The position numbers were made by a program, and so were the translations under genes. A DNA stretch of 64,000 nucleotides from contig NC_077224.1 of assembly GCF_024763615.1 (NCBI RefSeq), positions 83,152,712-83,216,711 of the forward strand. Reading direction: 5' to 3'. Origin of the DNA: Phlebotomus papatasi. Lineage: Eukaryota; Arthropoda; Insecta; Diptera; Psychodidae. Positions 56,470 to 64,000 of this stretch are shown piece by piece (position 1 is the first letter of the stretch; each line of letters starts with the position of its first letter). A model generated the notes under the pieces. The model was not told where the DNA came from and searched no databases. It saw only the letters and a program-made list of their open reading frames with translations.

Positions 56470-56831
56470 TAGGGAAAAGTGCCCATACTTTGCATGGTTG
56501 CAAGCTTTAAAATGACTAAATTTTTCCTATGTTTCTCAATAAATGTGACTCATCGCAGCCATATTTTAAAAACCAGGTTAAAGTGCCTAGGTTTTGAAAT
56601 ATATATTGCAGAGTCACATTTATCCATCCAGCAGAACATCCCCAAAGACGTTACCGAATGTTCTCTCATGTAAAGGCAAAGGATATTTGAGAAAATAAGC
56701 CATTTAGGTTCATTTACGTTTAAAGGCTAAAATTCATGCGAGCAACTGATATATCAGCGAATGATTATTGAACGGTGTTATTTAGTCACTACGAAGCTTG
56801 GGATCGTACAAAGGATGGGCACTTTCCCCTA
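56470..56831. mobile_element. 362-bp MITE with TAGGGGAAAGTGCCCAT ends
   Basis: TAGGGAAAAGTGCCCATACT and, inverted, TAGGGGAAAGTGCCCATCCT differ at two sites in the first 23. The ends share TAGGGGA with the elements at 3961 and 22728. Confidence 0.8.
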
Positions 56832-57677
56832 TCAATCTTTATTATGTTTTAGTAATCCTTATAAGTAAATAGGTCGACGCATTTATAAGGTATTCAGGAA
56901 TTTCTAGAAGTCTACGTCCAACATTTTTATTGTAAGACTTTTAAGGATCTTTTATAAAGGTCTTATAAGAATTTTACAATGCTTCTTATAAGATTATCAT
57001 GACTACGATCGGTAACTCCCATCATAGTTCAAATAAACTTTGTGCTTCTTGGGTGTGTATTGCTTTGGGTTTTTCCTGAAGATTGGGATAAATGGAAAAG
57101 TTTTAAAAGAGTCTCCTTGAGGATTGTATTAGGCAAAAAAAAGGGATGGAAGTATTTGCAGAATGCTGCTTAGATCAAAGTTTTCGAAGGAGTTTTCGAT
57201 TTTGGTGTGTGGGAGTGGATTTTGAAATAATTCACCAAAATTGTCTTGTCAATTTTCAGCCATTTAGAGAGCAAAAGTTACAAAACAATGTGGAAATGCA
57301 ATAATGTAACTTAACAATCCTACACGATACGTTTTGTCTGTTGCACTTTTTGGTATTAAATGGGTGTTGGTTGATGCAGAAGTGTTGCAATTGATATTAT
57401 TTATTCACAATTGTACACAGTTCTCTCATCCGCATAAAGATGAAAAGAGAGTCCTCCTCTTTTCTTCTTAGGTTTTCTTTCTATCATAAAATACATAAAA
57501 CATCTTCCTTTCTCTGCCATTTGGATGTATCACTTGTTTGGCTGTCATTTGTATTTGGGGTAGGAATTAAATTGAAAAGGAGATTCAATTTTCATGATAT
57601 TTTAAAATAGATATTGCCGCATGAATGTGTATATGGATGTTTCTTAAACTATTTTTGGGTTTGATGTTTGGTTGTTG

Positions 57678-57706
57678 TCTCTGTCTCTGTCTCTCTCTCT
57701 CTCTGG
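57678..57706. repeat. TCTCTG/TC microsatellite
   Basis: CTCTGTCTCTGTCTCTCTCT is a simple repeat; the open frames on both strands over it are artefacts. Confidence 0.8.
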
Positions 57707-58113
57707 GTTGGATGTCGGAAGCACCATCAGGGAAAAAAAGAATTGTGATGATAATTTTTTTTGTAGTGCAGGAAATTCCTTCTGAAATGGCAGAAATTGC
57801 ACAGGGGATGACCTCTTTTCTTGTTCTAGATTTGAAAAAAATAAAAGTAAAATAAAATAGAGAGAGGTCAATGTGAAATATTGTGAATTTCATTGTTTTA
57901 TTATTAGACAATCTATTGAGTTACAAAGAAGAATTTCTAGTTGAACTCTGATTGTATATTTTCCATTTTCCTTTCGGTTTTTTTTTCTTGCAATGTGTTG
58001 GTATTTGAGGATATCACAGTTTTAGCGGAGGAACTTTAATTACGCTTTTGAGAGAATTTAGAGAGCAGTTCAGTATAGTAAAAAGGAGCTTTATGACTCC
58101 GGCACACCTTTTG

Positions 58114-58336
58114 GATCAGGAAAATTTCATGAAATCAAAATTCACATCCCTTTCTCTCACACATTTTGCATATGTCTATCTCATTCTTTCGCACTCCAAA
58201 TTCAATTGAGCTAAATTGAATTTGTTGTGATGTTTAAAAGAAGAAGAAGAAGAGTGCGAAAGAATGAGATAGACTTATGTAAACCTTTTGAGAAAGAAAG
58301 GGATTCGAATTTAGACCTCATGAAATTTTCCTAATC
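58114..58336. mobile_element. 223-bp MITE with GATCAGGAAAATTTCATGA ends
   Basis: The left arm continues through CCCTTTCT, ATGTCTATCTCATTCTTTCG and CACTC; the right arm is its inverse, so the arms are about 85 bp. A (GAA)n tract forms part of the loop. Confidence 0.8.
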
Positions 58337-58604
58337 TAAAAAATAAATAAATCTTAAATAAATAAATAATAATAAAATCTTTTGCTAAAGTATTATTTCC
58401 CTGACCTCAGTAAAAGACACAATGAAACTTAGTTAAGGTAGCTGGAAAGAATCATTCCTATTAAAAGGTGATGCTTCTGACCTGTCCAATAGATTGGATA
58501 AATCCGGCTAATTCTTTCAATACGTGAAAGAAAGAAAACAGAAATGAACGAAACATATCTTTGGAGTTTTCCTCTGGATTTGTGTAGCGTTCTGGTCAGT
58601 GATT

Positions 58605-59375
58605 CTTCTCTTGCACAAGGCTTCTGGAGAGGAAATCCACCTTCAAAAGTGGACTAAATCCCGAGGCATTTCCAGAACTTGTATTTAATAAATTTCTTAA
58701 GACTTTCTCTCCCGAAGTATATGCTTAAGTGTTAATTTCTTTGAAAGGATGGAATTGATGAAACTCTCTAAGTATCTGTGCATAGAATACTTTACATAGA
58801 TCATTGAAGTGATTTTTATTAATGAAAGAAACCATGTCCTGTAGGTCACGCAGGGCCCATCAAAACTAATAAAAAGTAAAGCTATTTTTCACTTTTCTTT
58901 GTAAATATTTTGCAGATATGAGCACAATTTCGAAATATATCAAACTGATAAGGCAATTCTCTTTAGGAAAAATAAATGTCGAGAGACCCCTGGCATAACC
59001 GTATCCTCTTATGACTCTTTCTGAAAGAATAAGCAGTGTTTCAAAGGATCTCCTTTCACATAGATCATTTTTCTAGTCTATTTTATCATTTTAATTTATC
59101 TTCGTTTCTGTTGAGATATACGCATTGAGCAGTCTAGTGTTATGGTCACGAATTCTTCTCTAACACAAGGCTTCCGAGAAAGAAATTCGTCTTCAAAGGT
59201 GTTTCTGGAACCTATGTAGAGTGTTGTATTTAATTAATTTCTCAAGACTTTCTCTCCTGAAGTATAGACTTCAGTGTTAATTTCTTTGAAAGGACGGAAT
59301 TTATAGGTATCTCTGCATAGAATCATTTATATAAATATTCGAGATGATTCTTATTAATAAAGGATTGTTTTTTCC
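58605..59375. repeat. Tandem duplication, about 545-bp spacing
   Basis: CACAAGGCTTCtGGAGA, CTTAAGACTTTCTCTCCCGA and GTTAATTTCTTTGAAAGGA at 58614-58750 recur at 59161-59295. Further matches reach about 58835 and 59375. Confidence 0.7.
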
Positions 59376-59791
59376 ATGTACTTGGGTGAAAACCGTTCCT
59401 TCTGGTCGTGCTTTTTCTTTTTTTTTTTTTTAAGAATTCCCGGTAAACTTTCTATAAAATCTTTGGAAATTTATGTAGAAGAGAAATGCAAGATTTAAAG
59501 TAATAAAAAACGCAATATAATCGACCTTGTGCTCTGAAGGAGAGGGGGCAGAGAGTTCTCAGAAGCATGGGGTCACTATCAGAGATACTTATAATACGGT
59601 TATCAACCCTCAGAGTTGAATCCCTGGGTCTGCCAGTAGCATTTCTGAATGATTTCTCACCTTTTACCTTTTTGTAACTCGCATTTTTTAACCTGAATTA
59701 CACATTAACAAAATATAGGTTATTTCTTGTTATTTATCATCATTTTTACAAACATATATTTACTATTACCAGCTTTGGAAATTTCCAAACC

Positions 59792-59945
59792 TGAAGAGAC
59801 ACGACTTCTTTAGCTGAGTGCTTTATTGGAACCGAACTACAATATTTGACATAATTCTACTTTACAAATTTTGCTTACTCTAAGAAATTACAAATTGCTT
59901 AATTTATAAAATATTATTTGGGTGATACAGGGTGTATCACTACAA
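59792..59945. repeat. 154-bp direct repeat, copy 2
   Basis: Same orientation as 56293-56445. It ends where the Tc1-like fragment begins. Confidence 0.75.
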
Positions 59946-60250
59946 ACCCACCATTTGCCTCTCAAATGACCTAAACTCAAAGTATAACTGGATTACATTA
60001 AGTTGGTTGAATGTTTTTGTTCATTTTGGACTACTTTTTCAAAAGGGGCAACAAACTTTTGACTCATCAAAAATGCACGATTTTTGGAAAACAATTATTT
60101 TTTATATGAAATAAAATTATTGTTTTTTGTTTTAAATACATAAATAAGGTCTACGGATTACAATGAACTCGTATGCAAAAAGAAAAATTCAGAAAACTAA
60201 TTTTTTCTATAATTTTTTCCACCTAGTTTCTCGAACATACATTATGACGT
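59943..60250 (-). mobile_element. Tc1-like element fragment, inverted relative to 63053
   Basis: AACCCACCATTTGCCTCTCA, CAACAAACTTTTGA, TTTTTGGAAAACAATTATTT and ATTACAATGAACTCGTATGC are the reverse complement of 63100-63385. The match runs to TTTCTCGAACATACATTATG and stops at the MITE at 60250, before the terminal repeat. Confidence 0.7.
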
Positions 60251-60526
60251 TTACGTACTAGAAGCAATTTTCGTCAAAAATTGCCATTTTTAAAAAATTC
60301 TGACGTTTCTGCCTACAAGGATAGAGGAAATTTTCTTTAAAAAGGATTTTTTTAAAGGAAATTTCTTATAGTGTGTAGAGGCCATTATGGCCTCTACACA
60401 CTGGGAGCAATTTTTGTCAAAAATTGCTTTTTTGAAGGAAATTCCCTGCAGCGTTGTAGGGGGAAACGTCAAATTTCTGTCAAAAACGCAATTTTTGATG
60501 AAAATTGTTCCCAATGTGTAGACGCC
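60250..60526. mobile_element. Two adjacent copies of the CTCTACACATTGG foldback MITE
   Basis: The right copy (60388-60526) is close to the one at 17222; the left (60250-60383) is degenerate. They meet at the palindrome GAGGCCATTATGGCCTC. Confidence 0.75.
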
Positions 60527-63050
60527 TTTAGGCAAGAAGCTTTTGACGCTCACTGTTTCTTTTTTTTTAATTTTCTTATTTTACTTTTATTATTTCAACC
60601 CTAGTAGATCGGACGATTTTAGCGAAGAATCTGTAGATTTAAATGAGGTATAGAATTAGTTTGAACTCGTATAACATCATAAATTTCCTACAGATAATTC
60701 CAGTGGTAAATTTTAATATAGTGTTCTCCTACGACTGCTAGAAAAGTTATTCTGTAATTTTGCGTGAAGCGAGAGGGGATGTGTCTTGAAATTTTCATTG
60801 AATTTAAGATTTTTATCAACATTTCAACTAAGTAACTGGAAAGCACTAGAATTGAGTATTACAAAGGATGTAATGTTGCTTTTTAAGCTGAATATGGAAA
60901 AAAATTTCACTGGCATCGCTAAGAAATTTAGAAGTAAAACACATAACCTCAAAGTGATCCTTTCACGTGAAGCTATCGCAAAGTTACAAAATCTCTTTTG
61001 TATCACTTCAGTGAAGTGATTATCAATTTTGACAGGTTTTTACTTCACAGAGGTACAGTATTCCCCTTCTGGAAACACGAAACTTCTAGACAAACTTCTT
61101 TTCGTGCGAAATCGGAAAATCTTCACAATTAGCAGATGTGCCATGAAGCATGAGTGGCACAGTTATCTACTCCTTTGTTTGACACTTTATTATGAATTTT
61201 GCCAAAGAAAAATCATCTCGCCTGAAGTATATTCTTGAATTGAAAACATTTTCAGTTTTCCTTTTAATGATAGATTTTTTGCCATTCCTCCTGTTAGAAT
61301 TGAGGGGTATTTGTGTTGCTGTTAGAGGAAAATTTGAACAATTAAAATTGTGTTATATCGTCCATGTAGTTGTTTTGTGTGGAAATCACTTGTTCCTCCT
61401 TCAATCTGATGCTGTACTAACCCAAAAGCACCTTCTCTTGTCCTCTCTATCTCTCAGAGTTTGACTTACACTCACTTGGGTTTACACTTTGGTTTTGGCT
61501 TTTGGGTGAGATGATGGGCAGGTTGCCAGGCACAAAATCACATATACATAAAATTTACCATTGGTCAAATTACTATTTTGCACGATATAGATTGGGAATT
61601 GAGAATTCTACGAGAGTGATGGTTGTGTATGGAAGATAGGATAGTTGAAAAGTTTTCCTGAGAGAGAGAGAGAGCGAGAAAGAGCGGGGGATATTGATGT
61701 ATGTTGAGATTTTTTTTTTGCATCAAATAACATGTCCAATGCATTTAGAGAAAATTAAATTTTGCATTGGAGTGATTGAGAAAAGTTCTATTGCGAATTC
61801 TTCTATATTCTACATCGTGATTGATGTTATTTACTTGATGCGAGGATGAAGTTGGGGGATGTGATTCTTATGTTAACCATGAGAGATTGTGGGATTATTT
61901 TGGCATGGAAATTCAAGTGTATTTCTATCAGGAATGGAATAGGGGATAGTAGTTTATGGACATTTCAGATTTGATCCAAAAACTTGGATTAGTTTTTGAG
62001 ATATCGAAGTTTGAAGTTTTTCGACACTAGCGACATCTTTTGAACTTTAGTAAACTGTTTATTTTTAAGTGTTTTCTTCATCTTTTCTTGCACTGTGCCA
62101 TATTTATTTGCATAATCTTTTCAGAATGTTGCATTAAAACTGTTTTTTAGTATAATTTGGAAATAGCCAATTTATGGATAAATAGCATAAGCTGGGATAT
62201 TTTTTAGTACGGTGTTTCATAAAGAGGTACATTTTTCAGTACATTCGGAAGGGGAACAGCAAATTGATTGGGTATTAAAGTGTGAATTGATTTAAAAGGG
62301 AAATGTTGGCAAAATGAGTAAGAGATCTCTTGTGATGTTTTCGTCTGGAAAAGTTTCTAAGTCTCCTCGCTCTTCGATTTTTCTTCCTTTTTTTTTCGGT
62401 GGAAGTGAATAAAACTATTTTCATATGAGCTTCTCGCGCTTTTTTTTGTCTCTCTTCACTGTTAACACAAACTAAACACATAAAATGGGCATTGATGTGG
62501 AGTTTAAGAGAGAAAAATGTGGAGGTTGGAAAAGTGTAGAGAAGAAGTAAAGAAAAAAAAGTGAACTACATAATTTTCTTCCTTTCAGTTTATTCTTGTT
62601 GAATATTTCACAAATATCTCCCAATGTTTACCTTCATCGAAATCCTCTCGTTCACTCAAATTGTAGGTGTTTGGGGCTAGGGAAAATGTGTGAGAGGAGA
62701 GGTGATTCTTTTTCGAGACACACGGTTTTTTTTCTTCTTTTTTTTTTTGCTTTTGGGGCGGAAAAACTCTGTGAGGAAAAAAAATTATGCGAAAGATGTG
62801 TGGAGGCATGAGTAAGAAGAAAAAAAAAATTGAAGGAGTGAATTGTGAAAACAATTTAAAAGAGTTACCAGACACTGAACACGCGGTGTCAATTAGATGA
62901 GCATCAGCACAGTAAGGCCATCGGTTAGTCTATATAAAATAAATATATACATATATGTATATTTAAAATAACTTTTAACATGCTAATGCTGAAGTTTTTC
63001 CTCTCTCTATCGTCAATTCTCTTTATTCTTATATCCAACTTCACATGATA
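60527..63050. other. Intronic DNA without recognised genes
   Basis: Simple (GA)n at 61657-61675, a TATATA stretch at 62930-62965, and otherwise unique AT-rich DNA. Open frames are short and carry no known motif. Confidence 0.4.
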
Positions 63051-63477
63051 TACAGTGAGTGTCAATAGTTTGTTGCGTAATGGATGTTTGAGAAATCAAG
63101 TGAAAAAAATGATAGAAAAAAATACTTTTCCAAATTTTTCTTTTTGCAGATGAGTTCCTTGTAATCCGTAGATATTATTTATAGTTTTCAAAAAAATAAT
63201 TAATTTTATTTCATATTAAAAATAATTGTTTTCCAAAAGTTGGTCATTTTTGAAAAATCAAAAGTTTGTTGCCTCATTAAAAAAAACTAATTCAAAATGG
63301 TGAAAACGTGCAACCAACTTTATGTAAACCGGTTACATTTTGAGCTTATGTCATTTGATAGGCAAATGGTGGATTTGTACATTTTTAAGGCTGTCAATGT
63401 TAAATATATAGGTGTAAGAGTGATGATAAATAACAAGAAATAATCAGTTTTTTGATAATTCATAATTTAGGATATAA

Positions 63478-63862
63478 TGGAAAATTACAAAAAGTTGAAA
63501 GGTGGGATATTGTCCAGAGATACTGCTGGAAGGAATCGGCGTCGCTTAATTGCGAAATTTTATGGAAATTCATGAAAAGTTATACATAAAATGGTCAAAT
63601 ATTATAGTTATGAGGCACGAGTACATCTGAAAAACGCTACTGGTAGACCCAGGGTTTCGACTCAGAAAGTCGATAACCGCATTCTAGGTATCTCTGATAG
63701 TAACCCCATGATGTTTGCTTCAATAATTCAAAGTCGGCTGGTTACAGAAGGCATACAGGCTTCAAATGCTTCGAAAATCAAACTCAAAATGAAAGAAAAT
63801 ATAAGAATAGTTACTTGGCTCGCAAGATTCCATTGGTAAGCAAAACCAAACTGCGTAAGAGG
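63478..63862 (+). pseudogene. Tc1-like transposase, N-terminal part, frameshifted
   Basis: After ATGGAAAATTACAAAAAG the translation reads GGILSRDTAGRNRRRLIAKF, a stop, then ATGRPRVSTQKVDNRILGIS, NPMMFASIIQSRLVTEGI and, one frame over, YLARKIPLVSKTKLRKRLYF. This is the bipartite DNA-binding region with the GRPR hook and the LARKIPLxSxxxxxxRLxF block of Tc1/Tc3-like transposases. The catalytic domain is absent because an inverted copy begins at about 63895. Confidence 0.75.
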
Positions 63863-64000
63863 TTGTATTTTTACGTTTTTAGCATGCTCCAAGTGAATTT
63901 ACAACCTTTTAACCAGATTGGTTTTGTTTACCAATGGAAACCTGCAAACCAAGTAATTATTCTTACCACTTTCATTAAATTGCGGTTGGTTTTGAAGCCT
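63740..64000. repeat. Inverted junction of two Tc1-like copies
   Basis: TTACTTGGCTCGCAAGATTC to AGAGGTTGTA (63802-63862) reappears inverted at about 63897-63954, and the homology continues outward on both sides (AGGCTTCAAA at 63758 and, inverted, at 63991). Two copies are thus joined tail to tail inside the transposase, with about 35 bp between the arms. Confidence 0.7.

Larger units (their letters stand above)
63053..64000 (+). mobile_element. Tc1-like transposon, left part, continues beyond the window
   Basis: TA|CAGTGAGTGTCAATAGTTTG then TTGC is a typical Tc1-like terminal repeat. A leader of about 400 bp shared with 59943-60250 follows, then a transposase relic from about 63480. Confidence 0.8.

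Noticed and set aside
57585..57911. Overlapping frames on both strands with RQRQ or LCLSLSL runs
   Set aside because: They cross a TCTCTG microsatellite and have no other support.
56293..59945. Possible LTR retrotransposon bounded by the 153-bp direct repeats
   Set aside because: No TG...CA ends, primer-binding site or gag/pol relics are visible between them.
1..64000. tRNA, rRNA or snRNA genes
   Set aside because: I scanned for A/B-box pairs and conserved cores and found none convincing; a covariance-model search would be decisive.

Overview
The window looks like nuclear DNA from an insect, most likely a dipteran. It is AT-rich. It has a few spliced genes with long introns, clear orthologues of insect proteins (Cdk1, LAMP, ACSF2-type acyl-CoA ligase), and a dense layer of nested non-autonomous DNA transposons, Jockey/CR1-like LINE fragments and Tc1/mariner relics, including a DD37E type described from mosquitoes. 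Lower Diptera such as a sand fly or mosquito is an inference; the species cannot be read from the sequence.

Layout. At 1-1875 lies the 3' part of a C2H2 zinc-finger/AT-hook gene cut by the window edge. A dead LINE (2330-3560) and two TIR elements (3961-6055) follow. Cdk1 (6733-11303, two coding exons) has a 3.7-kb intron filled with repeats. It converges tail to tail, with 230 bp between stop codons, on ACSF2-like copy A (minus, 11534-16789). After a 4.4-kb spacer with two minisatellites comes copy B (plus, 21180-28300). A and B are therefore a head-to-head inverted duplication. From 28.6 to 31.1 kb are two tandem elements flanked by TTAA. LAMP (31631-42104, four coding exons) has a 9-kb second intron that holds a full-length but dead DD37E mariner element and several other repeats. 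A LINE fragment and foldback DNA fill 42.8-46 kb. At 47397-47472 is one signal-peptide exon of an unidentified gene; the remaining 16.5 kb is probably its first intron, rich in MITEs, ending in rearranged Tc1-like copies.

How the genes relate. I see no shared pathway. Cdk1 is the mitotic kinase, LAMP a lysosomal membrane glycoprotein, and the two ACSF2-like proteins are probably mitochondrial acyl-activating enzymes. The most notable signal is the ACSF2 pair. Most exon sequence is almost identical between copies, including silent sites, while the introns cannot be aligned and the substrate-pocket part of the coding sequence is strongly diverged. This mosaic fits exon-limited gene conversion between inverted paralogues.

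The second theme is a set of non-autonomous transposons that share 5'-TAGGG(G)A- ends and TA flanks but carry different family-specific words just inside the ends. All comparisons were made by eye; identities are estimates and no database was searched.
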